Notes: generated from the sequence alone by a model not told the origin. DNA of 64,000 nt from Nocardioides houyundeii (GCF_002865585.1 NZ_CP025581.1:1178001-1242000); one strand, 5' to 3'. Numbered from the stretch's first letter, positions 7,975 through 16,612 are shown. Numbers and translations are program-made.

Positions 7975-9201
7975 TCAGGCGGTCCCGCCGGGCTCCAGCC
8001 GGGCCCCGGGGTCGACCCGGACGCCCTGGCCGACGCGGGTGTCGACGCCGAGCAGGACCAGGTCCTCGTCGCGCGCCAGGCGGGCGGACGGCAGCTCGCC
8101 GACGCGGGCGTCGGACTCGATCTCCGCCCGTTCGTCCACGATCGAGGTGCTGACCGTGGCGCCGCGGCGTACGACGGTGTCGGCGAACAGCACGCAGTCC
8201 TCCACGACCGCCCCGGCCTCCACGAGCACGCCGGGCCCGAGCACGCTGCGGCGTACCGTGCCGGCGACGTCGACTCCGGGGGCGAGCAGGCTGTCCTCGA
8301 CCCGGGCGCCCGGGCGGATCCGGGAGGCCCACCTGTCGGGCCAGTGGGTCAGCACCGGGCGGTCCGGGTGGTCGAAGACGTCGACCTCGCCGGCCAGCAG
8401 GTCCCGGTGCCCCTGGAGGTAGGCATCGGGGCGCCCCAGATCCCGCCAGTAGCCCGGCAGGGGAGCGGCGCGCGCCGCTCCGGCCGCCACCAGCGCCGGC
8501 AGGAGATGCTCGCCGAAGTCGCCGATGCCGCTGTCCGCGTCGTCGCTGCGCCCCGCCAGCTTCGCCCGGAGCACGAAGAGCTGCTCGAGCAGCGGTGCGG
8601 TCTCGTAGAGGATCACCTCGGTGGCCACCACGCCGGTCGTGGGTCGTGCTGGCTTTTCGGCGACCCCCGTGATCTGGCCGTCGGAGCCGGCCTCGATGAC
8701 GACGTTGTGGGAGGCCTCCTTCTTGGTCACCTCCGCGGTCATCACCGTCACCGCCGCGCCCGAGGACTGGTGCTCGGCGATCGCCTCGCGCAGGTCGGCG
8801 TTGAAGATGTGGTCCGCGCTGGTCACCACCAGCGTCCGGGCGGCACGGCCCTCCAGGTCGTGGGCCATCCGCAGCAGCAGGTCGCCGTTGCCGAAGGCGA
8901 ACCCGTCCTCCGAGGCCGGCCCGCTGCCGGTCTGCGGCACGATCCGGCGAAACCCGCGCCGATTGGCGTCGAGGTCCCACGGCCGCCCGCCGGAGAGGTA
9001 CTCGTCGATGGAGGCCACCTGGTATTCCAGGGACACCCAGACGTCCCGCAGCCCCGAGTGCACCATGCTGCTCAGCGCGAAGTCGATGAGCCGGTGCGAC
9101 CCGGCGTACGGCAGCGCGGGCTTGGCGCGCTCCCGGGTCAGCACGTCCATCCGCGACCCCTGGCCGCCTGCCTGCACCACCGCGAGCACGTCTTGTCTCA
9201 T
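7975..9201 (-). CDS. glgC: Glucose-1-phosphate adenylyltransferase-like nucleotidyltransferase
   Basis: This 408-residue protein has the ADP-glucose pyrophosphorylase layout. The N-terminal nucleotidyltransferase fold has the nucleotide-binding loop VVQAGGQGSRMDVLTRERAK at residues 8-27 and continues ALPYAGSHRLIDFALS; the Asp-containing TSADHIFN follows. From about residue 290 a left-handed beta-helix of hexapeptide-like repeats (ILAPGV-type, LGPGVLVEAGAVVEDCVLF) ends the chain. The family makes ADP-glucose for glycogen or related glucans. It stands alone, with no glgA or glgB nearby, and it is a divergent member, so the exact sugar nucleotide is not certain. TACGGT sits six bases before the ATG, giving a leaderless start. 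Confidence 0.82.
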   Translation of the reverse strand: MRQDVLAVVQAGGQGSRMDVLTRERAKPALPYAGSHRLIDFALSSMVHSGLRDVWVSLEYQVASIDEYLSGGRPWDLDANRRGFRRIVPQTGSGPASEDGFAFGNGDLLLRMAHDLEGRAARTLVVTSADHIFNADLREAIAEHQSSGAAVTVMTAEVTKKEASHNVVIEAGSDGQITGVAEKPARPTTGVVATEVILYETAPLLEQLFVLRAKLAGRSDDADSGIGDFGEHLLPALVAAGAARAAPLPGYWRDLGRPDAYLQGHRDLLAGEVDVFDHPDRPVLTHWPDRWASRIRPGARVEDSLLAPGVDVAGTVRRSVLGPGVLVEAGAVVEDCVLFADTVVRRGATVSTSIVDERAEIESDARVGELPSARLARDEDLVLLGVDTRVGQGVRVDPGARLEPGGTA

Positions 9202-9207
9202 GAACCA

Positions 9208-9213
9208 ACCGTA
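9208..9213 (-). promoter_or_regulatory. -10 box TACGGT, leaderless start of the glgC-like gene
   Basis: On the minus strand TACGGT is followed by six bases and then the ATG at 9201, so transcription would begin at or next to the start codon. No ribosome binding site is visible. Confidence 0.55.
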
Positions 9214-9229
9214 GGGGGCGCCCCAAGGA

Positions 9230-10810
9230 TCACAGCGACTCCAGCACCGCCTGCGCCGCGTTGTGCCCGCCCAGGCCGGAGACGGCGCCGCCGCGGCGCG
9301 CCCCCGACCCGCACAGCAGCACCGACTCCACGTCGGTGGCCACCCCCCAGCGCTGGCCCGGGTCGTCGAGCCGCGAGCGGTTGGACGCCCAGGGCCACTC
9401 CAGGTCCCCGTGGAAGATGTGCCCGCCGGGCATCGCCAGGTCGGCCTCCAGGTCCTGGGGGATCTTCGCCTCCAGGCACGGCCGCCCCTCGGCGTCGGTG
9501 AGCAGGCACGACTCGATCGGCTCGGCCAGGTGCTCGTTGAGCGAGGCCAGCGCTCGCTCCACCGCCAGGGCGCGGGTCGCCTCGGGGTCGGCGGCGAACA
9601 GCGGCTCGGGGGTGTGCAGCCCGAAGTAGGTCAGGGTGTGCGCTCCGGTCCCGGCCAGCTCGCCCAGGACCGAGGGGTCGGTGAGGGAGTGGCAGTAGAC
9701 CTCGCCGGGCAGCACCGAGGGCAGGCGTCCCGCGGCCGCCTCGGCGTACGCCGCCTCGAGCTTGCTGAGGTCCTCGGACAGGTGCAGGGTCCCGGCGAAC
9801 GCCTGTGCCGGGTCGGCGCCGGACCTCAGCGCCGGCAGGCGCTTGAGCAGCAGGTTGATCTTGAGCTGCGAGCCGACGGGCTTCATCACCTCGTCGTGGT
9901 CCTCGCCGAGCAGGATGCTCAAGACCCAGGGCGCGACTCCGGACAGCACCCGGCGGCAGGTGACGGTGTGCTCGCGCTGCCCGTCGTGCCAGGTGACCTC
10001 GGCGCCCTGAGCGCCGGCGGCGATGCCGCTCACCCCGGCGCCGCCGAGGATCTGCGCGCCGGCCTCGGAGGCCGCCCGAGCCAGCGCGTCGGTGACCGCG
10101 CCCATGCCGCCCACCGGCACCCGCCACTCGCCGGTGCCGTTGCCGAGCAGGTGGTAGAGGAAGCAGCGGTTCTGGATCAGCGACTCGTCGTGCAACGAGG
10201 CGAACGTGCCGATCAGGGCGTCGGTGGCCACGACCCCGCGCACGGTGTCGTCGGAGAAGCGGCGCTCGATGGCGGCGCCCAGGGGAGTGGTGACCAGGTC
10301 CTGCCACAGCTGCGGGTCGACGCCGGCGGCGATCTCGCGCTCCAGGGGCAGCGGCTGGAGCAGGGTCGGCGCCAGGGCCCGGGTGAGCTCGCCGACCTCG
10401 CCGTAGAACTGCTGCCAGGCGGCGTACTCGTCGTCGCCGCCGGTCAGCTCGCGGAACGACGCCCGGGTCGCCTCGCCCTCGGGACGCTCCACCAGCAGCC
10501 CCGAGCTGCGCCCGTCCCGGCGGTACGGCGTCCACGAGGCGGTGTCGCGCGAGACCAGGCGGATGTCGAGCTCCAGGTCGGAGATCAGCTGCTCCGGCAT
10601 CAGGCTGACCAGGTAGGAGTAGCGCGAGAGCCGGGCGGGCTGGCCGGGGAACGTCTGGGTGGAGATCGCGGCGCCGCCGGTGTGGGCCAGCCGCTCCAGC
10701 ACCAGCACCGAGAGCCCGGCCCGGGCCAGGTACGCCGCCGCCACCAGGCCGTTGTGACCGCCGCCGACCACGACGACGTCGTAGTCATTTCTAGTCATCG
10801 AATTGGTCAC
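9230..10810 (-). CDS. Phytoene-desaturase-like FAD/NAD(P)-dependent oxidoreductase
   Basis: This is a 526-residue COG1233-type flavoprotein. The dinucleotide-binding motif VVVVGGGHNGLVAAAYLARAG lies at about residues 11-31, followed by the acidic VLVLER strand, and the FAD-closing segment is near the C-terminus (LLCGSGARRGGAVSGLGGHN). These proteins resemble CrtI and human PYROXD2. No carotenoid genes sit nearby, so a true phytoene desaturase role is doubtful and the substrate is unknown. The GTG at 10810 is chosen because TAGGTT ends six bases upstream; the ATG at 10798 is the alternative. A 17-base inverted repeat lies just upstream of the -10 box. Confidence 0.85.
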   Translation of the reverse strand: MTNSMTRNDYDVVVVGGGHNGLVAAAYLARAGLSVLVLERLAHTGGAAISTQTFPGQPARLSRYSYLVSLMPEQLISDLELDIRLVSRDTASWTPYRRDGRSSGLLVERPEGEATRASFRELTGGDDEYAAWQQFYGEVGELTRALAPTLLQPLPLEREIAAGVDPQLWQDLVTTPLGAAIERRFSDDTVRGVVATDALIGTFASLHDESLIQNRCFLYHLLGNGTGEWRVPVGGMGAVTDALARAASEAGAQILGGAGVSGIAAGAQGAEVTWHDGQREHTVTCRRVLSGVAPWVLSILLGEDHDEVMKPVGSQLKINLLLKRLPALRSGADPAQAFAGTLHLSEDLSKLEAAYAEAAAGRLPSVLPGEVYCHSLTDPSVLGELAGTGAHTLTYFGLHTPEPLFAADPEATRALAVERALASLNEHLAEPIESCLLTDAEGRPCLEAKIPQDLEADLAMPGGHIFHGDLEWPWASNRSRLDDPGQRWGVATDVESVLLCGSGARRGGAVSGLGGHNAAQAVLESL

Positions 10811-10816
10811 TCGGTC

Positions 10817-10822
10817 AACCTA
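10817..10822 (-). promoter_or_regulatory. -10 box TAGGTT, leaderless start of the FAD oxidoreductase
   Basis: TAGGTT on the minus strand ends six bases before the GTG at 10810. Confidence 0.5.
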
Positions 10823-10823
10823 T

Positions 10824-10840
10824 GTCACCCGATCGGTGAC
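10824..10840. promoter_or_regulatory. Candidate operator, inverted repeat GTCACC-N5-GGTGAC
   Basis: This perfect 6-bp inverted repeat with a 5-base centre (CGATC) lies one base upstream of the oxidoreductase -10 box, in its -35 spacer, and about 40 bases from the divergent kinase -10 box. The position suits a repressor site. The cognate regulator is not identifiable here. Confidence 0.4.
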
Positions 10841-10879
10841 CAGACGGGTGATTCCATTCCCGACCGATACCGGCCAGTT

Positions 10880-10885
10880 TAGGGT
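10880..10885 (+). promoter_or_regulatory. -10 box TAGGGT upstream of the sensor kinase
   Basis: TAGGGT lies about 45 bases before the GTG at 10930. Unlike its neighbours this transcript would have a short leader containing the ribosome binding site GAGGAGG. Confidence 0.45.
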
Positions 10886-10929
10886 CCGAACATCAGCCCG
10901 GGAGACCAGTCAGGACAGAGGAGGCGCGG

Positions 10930-13038
10930 GTGAATCGACGTAGGCCCATGGGCCTTGCCCTGCTGCTCGTGCTGTTCGCCGTCGTCGGCTACTACGTGCT
11001 GTGGGTGCAGCCCAACCAGGCCCGCGTCGTCGAGGCCTTCCCGGTCGGGCTGATCGCCGGGATCTTCGTGTGCACCCGCCGCCGGGCGTGGCCGGTCATG
11101 GCCGTGCTCGTCCTGGCGCTCAGCACGGGGCTCTACATGGCCAACGGCCGGGAGCTCCTGGTGGCGCTGGCCTGGTCCGTGGGCGCCTGCGCCGGAGCGT
11201 GGGTCGCGGCCACGGCCGTGACCCGCGGCGGGACCCACCGCCCGGCGCTGCTGACCGAGCGGGACCTGACGTACTTCATCACCGGAGGCTTCCTCGCGGC
11301 GCTGCTCTCCGCGCTGCTCATCACGGCCTTCAGCGAGCCCCTGCAGGTGAGCACCCCCGAGGTGGTCTTCCCGGCGGTGTTCCTGCCGCACTTCGCCTCC
11401 TACCTGGTGCTGCTGCCGCACTTCATGGGGCGGCCTCGGTTCCCCGGGGTGGCGCCGCTGAGCGAGCGCATCCTGCAGTGGGTGCTGACAGTGCTCTACA
11501 CGCTGGTCGCGTTCTCCCCGCTGGACCTCGGTCCCAGCATCGCGTTCGCGATCATCCCGTTCCTCGGCTGGTCGGCGCTGCGGGCGCCGATGCGGGAGAC
11601 CATCGTCCAGCTCATGGTGGTGGGCACCATCGCCCACTCGATGACCATCCAGGGCTTGGGTCCCTTCGCGACCGACGCCGACACCACCTCGACGCGCTCG
11701 GAGCTGCTCGGCGCCGGCGTCGGGTTCTTCGTCATCGCGTGCGCCCTCACCGCCATCCCCTTCGCCCTCGCCGTCGGGGTGCAGCGCCGGGAGAGCTGGC
11801 AGGCTCGTCGCGAGCAGGCCAAGGTGCAGCAGCTGGTGCAGAGCGCCTCCGGCATCGCGATCATCGGCACCGACCGCACCGGACACATCGACATGTTCAA
11901 CCCCGGCGCCCAGTCCGTCCTGGGCTACTGCGCCGAAGAGGTGATCGGCCGGCAGCCCTCGATGTTCCACTCCCAGGCCGAGATCGAGCGCCTGGCCGCC
12001 AAGCTGGGCATCCAGCCGCGCTTCGACCTGGTGGCCCTGGAGCTGGCGAACCCCAAGTACGCCGGCTTCGACGTGGAGTTCATCCGCAAGGACGGCAGCG
12101 TCCGCACCCTCCAGCTCAGCATCTCCCGGATGGTGGACGCCTCCGGGCGGGCCATCGGCTTCGTCGGCACCGGCGAGGACGTCACCCGCCGCGTGCAGCA
12201 GGCCCGCGCCCTGGAGGACGCGCTGGCCGCGGAACGCCTCGCGGTGGAGAACCTGCGCGAGATCGACCAGGTCAAGGACGCCTTCGTCTCCGGGGTGAGC
12301 CACGAGCTGCGCACCCCCATCACCAGCATCCTGGGCTATCTGGAGATGCTCGAGGAGGGCGGCTTCGGGCCCATGCAGCAGGGTCAGGTGCAGGCGCTGG
12401 GCCGGGTCAAGGGCAACAGCCGCCGGCTGCTCTCCCTGATCGACGACCTCCTGACCCTGTCCCGCATCCAGGACGGCAGCCTCGCGGTCGCCACCTGCCA
12501 GCTGGACCTGCGCGACGTGGTCACCGGTGCGCACGAGGAGATGGCGCCGGGCCTGCAGGCCGCCGGCATCGAGTTCTCCTGCACGGTGCCCGACGAGGAG
12601 GTCTTCGTGGTGGGCGACGAGGAGCGGCTGGGCCGGGTGCTGGTCAACCTGCTGGGCAACGCCGCCAAGTTCACCGACCGGCTGGGCAAGGTCGACCTCA
12701 CCCTCTCGGTCGAGGGCGGGACCGCGGTGGTCGCCGTACGCGACACCGGCATCGGCATCCCGTCATGCGACCAGACCAAGCTCTTCGACCGGTTCTTCCG
12801 CTCCAGCGTGGCCCACGAACGGGCCATCCAGGGCAGCGGTCTGGGGCTCTCCATCGCGCGGGCCATCGTGGAGACCCACGGCGGGCGCATCGACGTGGAG
12901 TCGGGCGAGGGGGTCGGCTCCACCTTCCGGGTGCGGCTGCCGCTGGAGGGCCAGGAGCCGGTGGGCGTCCAGGACCAGCTGGCCGTGCTGGGCGAGTCGA
13001 CGTACGACGACGAGCCCGGCGACGTCCTCGCCTCCTGA
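10930..13038 (+). CDS. Membrane sensor histidine kinase (MASE1-like, PAS, HisKA, HATPase)
   Basis: This is a 702-residue kinase. Residues 1-290 form about eight hydrophobic segments resembling the MASE1 sensor region. A PAS domain follows (about 295-410, with GYCAEEVIGRQPSMF). A short coiled linker leads to HisKA with the phospho-acceptor His458 in SHELRTPITS. The HATPase domain has the N box LVNLLGNAAKF, the G1 box DTGIGIP and the G2 box GSGLGLSIA. GTG at 10930 follows GAGGAGG. No response regulator is adjacent, so its partner must be elsewhere. The stimulus is unknown. Confidence 0.9.
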   Translation: MNRRRPMGLALLLVLFAVVGYYVLWVQPNQARVVEAFPVGLIAGIFVCTRRRAWPVMAVLVLALSTGLYMANGRELLVALAWSVGACAGAWVAATAVTRGGTHRPALLTERDLTYFITGGFLAALLSALLITAFSEPLQVSTPEVVFPAVFLPHFASYLVLLPHFMGRPRFPGVAPLSERILQWVLTVLYTLVAFSPLDLGPSIAFAIIPFLGWSALRAPMRETIVQLMVVGTIAHSMTIQGLGPFATDADTTSTRSELLGAGVGFFVIACALTAIPFALAVGVQRRESWQARREQAKVQQLVQSASGIAIIGTDRTGHIDMFNPGAQSVLGYCAEEVIGRQPSMFHSQAEIERLAAKLGIQPRFDLVALELANPKYAGFDVEFIRKDGSVRTLQLSISRMVDASGRAIGFVGTGEDVTRRVQQARALEDALAAERLAVENLREIDQVKDAFVSGVSHELRTPITSILGYLEMLEEGGFGPMQQGQVQALGRVKGNSRRLLSLIDDLLTLSRIQDGSLAVATCQLDLRDVVTGAHEEMAPGLQAAGIEFSCTVPDEEVFVVGDEERLGRVLVNLLGNAAKFTDRLGKVDLTLSVEGGTAVVAVRDTGIGIPSCDQTKLFDRFFRSSVAHERAIQGSGLGLSIARAIVETHGGRIDVESGEGVGSTFRVRLPLEGQEPVGVQDQLAVLGESTYDDEPGDVLAS

Positions 13039-13051
13039 GCTGGAGAACGAG

Positions 13052-13091
13052 AAAGCCCCTGACCCGCATCTGTGCAGGTCAGGGGCTTTTT
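13052..13091. terminator. Bidirectional intrinsic terminator between the kinase and tRNA-His
   Basis: AAAGCCCCTGACC pairs with GGTCAGGGGCTTT around a 12-base loop, with a T-run on the plus side and A's on the other. It serves the kinase gene and the convergent tRNA-His. Confidence 0.85.
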
Positions 13092-13095
13092 CGCA

Positions 13096-13172
13096 TGGGG
13101 TGAACGACGGGACTTGAACCCGCGACATCCGCGACCACAACGCGGCGCTCTACCAGCTGAGCTACGCCCACC
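13096..13172 (-). tRNA. tRNA-His (anticodon GTG), CCA encoded
   Basis: The minus strand reads GGTGGGCGTAGCTCAGCTGG at the 5' end, including the extra G(-1) typical of tRNA-His. The anticodon loop is TTGTGGT, and the acceptor strand CGTTCAC is followed by discriminator C and an encoded CCA. Confidence 0.95.
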
Positions 13173-13215
13173 ATGAGGCCCCGACACTGCCGGGGCCGAG
13201 GAAAGTGTAGCGGTA

Positions 13216-13869
13216 TCAGCTCGGCTGGTCGGAATCGGGGACAGTCTCGGCCTGCTCCGCGTGCAGACCCGTCAACGTGCCCGCGTGGCGGGCCGCGATC
13301 TCGCGCGCCTTGGCGGTGTCCGGGCCGGGCTGCGGCACGAACACGGCCTCGCGGTAGTAGCGCAGCTCCTCGATGCTCTCCTGGATGTCGGCCAGGGCGC
13401 GGTGGTTGCCGCGCTTGGCCGGGGAGGCGAAGTAGGCGCGCGGGTACCAGCGGCGGGACAGCTCCTTGATGGAGGAGACATCCACGTTGCGGTAGTGCAG
13501 GAAGCCCTCGAGCAGCGGCATGTCCCGGGCCAGGAAGGCACGGTCGGTGGCGACCGTGTTGCCGGCGAGCGGGGGACGGCTGCCGTCGGGGCAGTGCTCG
13601 CGGATGTAGGCCAGCACCTGCTCCTCGGCCTCGGCCATCGCCATGCCGCCGTCCAGCTCCAGCAGCAGCCCGGAGGTCTCGTGCATGGAGCGGACGAAGT
13701 CGATCATCTGCTCCAGCGCCTCCGGCGGGGGCTTGATGACGACGTCGACGCCCTCACCGAGCACGTTGAGATCGAAGTCGGTCACCAGGGCGGCCACCTC
13801 GATCAGGGCGTCGGCCCGCAGGTCCAGCCCGGTCATCTCGCAGTCGATCCACACCAGTCTCTCGTTCAC
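13216..13869 (-). CDS. orn: Oligoribonuclease
   Basis: This 217-residue DEDDh 3'-5' exonuclease degrades very short RNAs and pGpG to mononucleotides. Exo I is [10 protein letters not shown] at residues 8-17, with the catalytic Asp and Glu. Exo II contains [11 protein letters not shown] and Exo III contains [12 protein letters not shown] with the His/Asp pair. Length and order are normal for Orn. The GTG at 13869 lies eight bases after TAGTGT on the minus strand, a near-leaderless start. Confidence 0.95.
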   Translation of the reverse strand: MNERLVWIDCEMTGLDLRADALIEVAALVTDFDLNVLGEGVDVVIKPPPEALEQMIDFVRSMHETSGLLLELDGGMAMAEAEEQVLAYIREHCPDGSRPPLAGNTVATDRAFLARDMPLLEGFLHYRNVDVSSIKELSRRWYPRAYFASPAKRGNHRALADIQESIEELRYYREAVFVPQPGPDTAKAREIAARHAGTLTGLHAEQAETVPDSDQPS

Positions 13870-13877
13870 GAACGGTC

Positions 13878-13883
13878 ACACTA
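13878..13883 (-). promoter_or_regulatory. -10 box TAGTGT of orn
   Basis: TAGTGT on the minus strand is eight bases from the GTG start at 13869. Confidence 0.45.
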
Positions 13884-13959
13884 CTGCGCGGTCCCGAGAG
13901 CGTGGCCATGCTCACCTCGCAGAGGGTGGGGGATTCAGTTCTGATTCAGGCTTCGGGCC

Positions 13960-13965
13960 TAGGGT
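13960..13965 (+). promoter_or_regulatory. -10 box TAGGGT of the MauE-like gene
   Basis: TAGGGT is followed by seven bases and then the GTG at 13973. Confidence 0.5.
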
Positions 13966-13972
13966 GCTGGGT

Positions 13973-14545
13973 GTGGAGTGGCTGCGGACGACCCTGAGGA
14001 ACGGTGGGAGGACCAACGGTTGGTGGCCGTGGTTCGGCACCCTCCTGCGGCTGGTCACCGGCGGCGTGTGGCTGGTGGCCGGTGGGCTCAAGATCGCCGA
14101 GCCCTGGGAGAGCGTCCGGGCCCTGCGCGCCTACGAGATCCTCCCCGAGTCGGTCGTGCCGACGGTCGGTCACCTGCTGCCGACTCTCGAGGTCGTCGTC
14201 GGTGCGTGCCTGGTGCTGGGTGCTCTCACCCGCCTGAGCGCGGCCGTCTCCGCAGGCCTGTTCGTGGCGTTCGTGATCGGCATCGTGTCGGTGTGGGTGC
14301 GCGGCATCGAGATCGACTGCGGCTGCTTCGGCGGAGGAGGGGCCAAGGAGGGTGCCTCCTCGGCGTACCCCCTGGAGCTGGCCCGCGACGCCGCACTCCT
14401 GCTGGCCTCGCTCTGGCTCGTGGTGCGTCCGCGCTCCCGGCTGGCCCTGGACAACCTGATCTTCTCGCCCGCTGGGCGAGACCCCGAAAGGAACGACGAT
14501 GGCGAAGAACACCCCCAAGAAGAACTCACCGGGCGCCCGAGCTGA
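13973..14545 (+). CDS. MauE/DoxX-family membrane protein
   Basis: This 190-residue membrane protein has four predicted helices: LLRLVTGGVWLVAGGLK, the helix around VGACLVLGALTRL, VAFVIGIVSVWVRGI and ALLLASLWLVV. The motif DCGCFGGGG between helices three and four supplies a cysteine pair common in MauE-like proteins that pass electrons to periplasmic thiols. It overlaps the following DsbA-like gene by 47 bases, so the two are cotranscribed and probably act together in extracytoplasmic disulphide chemistry. The start is GTG at 13973, seven bases after TAGGGT. Confidence 0.8.
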   Translation: MEWLRTTLRNGGRTNGWWPWFGTLLRLVTGGVWLVAGGLKIAEPWESVRALRAYEILPESVVPTVGHLLPTLEVVVGACLVLGALTRLSAAVSAGLFVAFVIGIVSVWVRGIEIDCGCFGGGGAKEGASSAYPLELARDAALLLASLWLVVRPRSRLALDNLIFSPAGRDPERNDDGEEHPQEELTGRPS

Positions 14546-15299
14546 GGAGCGCGAAGCCGCCGCGGCCAAGCGCGCCTCCCGCCAGGACCGCAAGGAGCGT
14601 GCCGCCGCCGCACTCGCGGCCCGGGAGAAGGCACGCAAGCGCAAGGAGCGGCTCGGCATCGCCGCGGTCGTCGTGGCAGTGCTGCTGGTCATCGGCGGGA
14701 TCACCCTGTGGCAGATGAACGAGAGCGACAAGCGCGCCGACGCGGAGCCGCCGGCGAACGCGGTGGACGACTACGCCCTGGCGATCGGTGACCCCGAGGC
14801 CCCGCACACGCTGGAGATCTACGAGGACTTCCTCTGCCCGGCCTGCGGTGGCTTCGAGTCCCTGTCGAACGAGACCCTGGCGCAGGCCGCCGAGGACGGC
14901 AAGGTCTACGTGAAGTACCTGCCCTTCGAGCTCCTCGGCCAGTACGGCGACTACTCCAAGGAGGCCGCGAACGCCTTCGCGGTGGTGCTGGACGCCTACG
15001 GCCCCGAGGTCGCCAAGAAGTTCCACGACGAGCTCTTCGCCGACCAGCCCTCCGAGAGCGGTGACAAGCCCGGTGCCGACTGGCTGGTGGAGAAGGCCGT
15101 CGAGGCCGGCGCCGAGGAGTCGAAGGTCCGTCCCGGGATCGAGGACATGAAGTTCGAGTACTGGGTGGAGAACGCGACCACGAACGCGCTGGAGGACAAC
15201 GACGTCGATGGCACGCCGACGATCCGGCTCGACGGCAAGGACGTCGAGGGTGCCGACTACAACCAAGTGCTGGCGAACATCATGTCGGCGATCGGCTGA
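14499..15299 (+). CDS. Membrane-anchored DsbA-family thioredoxin-fold protein
   Basis: A 50-residue highly charged cytoplasmic head (Ala/Arg/Lys/Glu) precedes one membrane helix (about 51-72, LGIAAVVVAVLLVIGGITLW). The external thioredoxin-fold domain has its active site CPAC in DFLCPACGGFE, and a cis-Pro-type loop near GTPTIRLDG. The 266-residue length is usual for actinobacterial DsbA-like proteins (pfam Thioredoxin_4). A ribosome binding site (GAAAGGAACG) precedes the ATG at 14499. It should oxidise or isomerise secreted proteins, with the upstream MauE-like protein as likely redox partner. Confidence 0.88.
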   Translation: MAKNTPKKNSPGARAEEREAAAAKRASRQDRKERAAAALAAREKARKRKERLGIAAVVVAVLLVIGGITLWQMNESDKRADAEPPANAVDDYALAIGDPEAPHTLEIYEDFLCPACGGFESLSNETLAQAAEDGKVYVKYLPFELLGQYGDYSKEAANAFAVVLDAYGPEVAKKFHDELFADQPSESGDKPGADWLVEKAVEAGAEESKVRPGIEDMKFEYWVENATTNALEDNDVDGTPTIRLDGKDVEGADYNQVLANIMSAIG

Positions 15300-15553
15300 T
15301 GCAGGTCGAACGCGTCCAGAAGTGGGTGATGTCGGCGCTGATCCTGACCACCGCCGCCCACTTCGCCGGAGGGCTGGTGATCCTGGCGCTCACCGTGAAG
15401 AACCCCGAGGCCTTCCCGGTCCTGACCGCCATCGCGGTGATCATCTCGGCCCTGGCGATCGCCGGGACACGGGTGCTCAACGAGCTGCCGATCCTCACCC
15501 CCTGGCTGGTGACGGCCCTGCTGCCGCTGGCCGTCGGGCTGTACTTCCACTGA
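15299..15553 (+). CDS. Small three-helix membrane protein
   Basis: This 84-residue protein of unknown family starts within the stop codon of the DsbA-like gene (TGATG), so it belongs to the same operon. Hydrophobic stretches lie at about 10-31 (VMSALILTTAAHFAGGLVILAL), 41-58 and 66-82. It could be an accessory subunit of the MauE/DsbA redox group, but no catalytic residues are visible. Confidence 0.65.
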   Translation: MQVERVQKWVMSALILTTAAHFAGGLVILALTVKNPEAFPVLTAIAVIISALAIAGTRVLNELPILTPWLVTALLPLAVGLYFH

Positions 15554-15558
15554 CGTGC

Positions 15559-15564
15559 CAGACT
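15559..15564 (+). promoter_or_regulatory. -10-like box CAGACT before the deaminase gene
   Basis: CAGACT is seven bases before the GTG at 15572. It departs from TANNNT at the first base, so it is weaker than the others. Confidence 0.3.
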
Positions 15565-15571
15565 CCGCCGG

Positions 15572-16612
15572 GTGAGCCTCTCCTCCTTCATCGCCGGCCT
15601 GCCCAAGGCGGAGCTGCACGTCCACCACGTCGGCTCCGCCTCGGAGCGCATCGTGGGCGAGCTCGCCGCACGTCACCCGGGCACCGTGCCCAGCGACCCC
15701 GCCGGGCTCCGGGGGTTCTACGAGTTCCGCGACTTCGCCCACTTCATCGAGGTCTACCTCGCCGTGGTCGACCTGATCCGGACCCCGGAGGACGTCCGCC
15801 TGCTCACCTACGAGGTGGCGCGCGAGATGGCCCAGGGTCAGCAGGTGCGGTACGCCGAGCTCACGTGCACGCCGTACACCTCGGTGCGGCCGCACGAGGC
15901 CGACCGGGGGATGCCCGTCGAGGCCTACACCGAGGCCATCGAGGATGCACGGGTGGCGGCCGAGCGCGACTTCGGCCTGGTGCTGCGGTGGATCTACGAC
16001 ATCCCGGGTGAGGCGGGACTGCCGGCGGCGGAGGAGACGCTGCGCTTCGCCCTGGACCACGCCCCCGCGGGACTGGTGGGCTTCGGGCTCGGCGGCCCTG
16101 AGATCGGCGTACCCCGGCCGCAGTTCCAGCCGCACTTCGACGCCGCCCGGGCCGCCGGCCTCAGGTCGGTCCCGCACGCCGGCGAGACGACCGGTCCCGA
16201 GACGGTGTGGGACGCGATCCGGCTGCTCGGCGCCGACCGCATCGGGCACGGCACGACCGCCGCCCAGGACCCCGAGCTGCTGGCGTTCCTGGCCGAGACC
16301 GGGATCCCGCTGGAGGTCTGCCCGAGCTCCAACATCGCCACCCGCGCGGTGGCCTCGCTGGCCGAGCACCCGATCACCGCCTTCCGCGACGCCGGCATCC
16401 GGTTCAGCATCAACTCCGACGACCCGCCGATGTTCGGCACCACGCTGAACCGGGAGTACGAGATCGCCGCCGACCTGCTGGACCTGGACGAGGCGGGGGT
16501 GGCCGAGCTCGCGCGCGCCGCGGTGCTGGCCTCCTTCGCCCCCGAGGACGTCCGGGCCCGGGTGCTCGCGGAGATCGACGACCACCTGGTCAGCGCGACC
16601 GCCGGAGCCTAG
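15572..16612 (+). CDS. Adenosine-deaminase-family metalloenzyme (adenosine or aminodeoxyfutalosine deaminase)
   Basis: This 346-residue TIM-barrel deaminase has the family's metal and catalytic signatures: HVHH near residue 17-20 (where many family members have HLH), HAGET near residue 203, HGT near 228, EVCPSSN, and NSDDPPMF containing the paired aspartates. These features place it in COG1816. Streptomyces members with the same ELHVHHVGSAS block deaminate 6-aminodeoxyfutalosine in menaquinone synthesis, while others act on adenosine. No menaquinone genes sit nearby, so I cannot choose between them. Length is normal and the GTG start is 18 bases after the previous stop. Confidence 0.82.
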   Translation: MSLSSFIAGLPKAELHVHHVGSASERIVGELAARHPGTVPSDPAGLRGFYEFRDFAHFIEVYLAVVDLIRTPEDVRLLTYEVAREMAQGQQVRYAELTCTPYTSVRPHEADRGMPVEAYTEAIEDARVAAERDFGLVLRWIYDIPGEAGLPAAEETLRFALDHAPAGLVGFGLGGPEIGVPRPQFQPHFDAARAAGLRSVPHAGETTGPETVWDAIRLLGADRIGHGTTAAQDPELLAFLAETGIPLEVCPSSNIATRAVASLAEHPITAFRDAGIRFSINSDDPPMFGTTLNREYEIAADLLDLDEAGVAELARAAVLASFAPEDVRARVLAEIDDHLVSATAGA

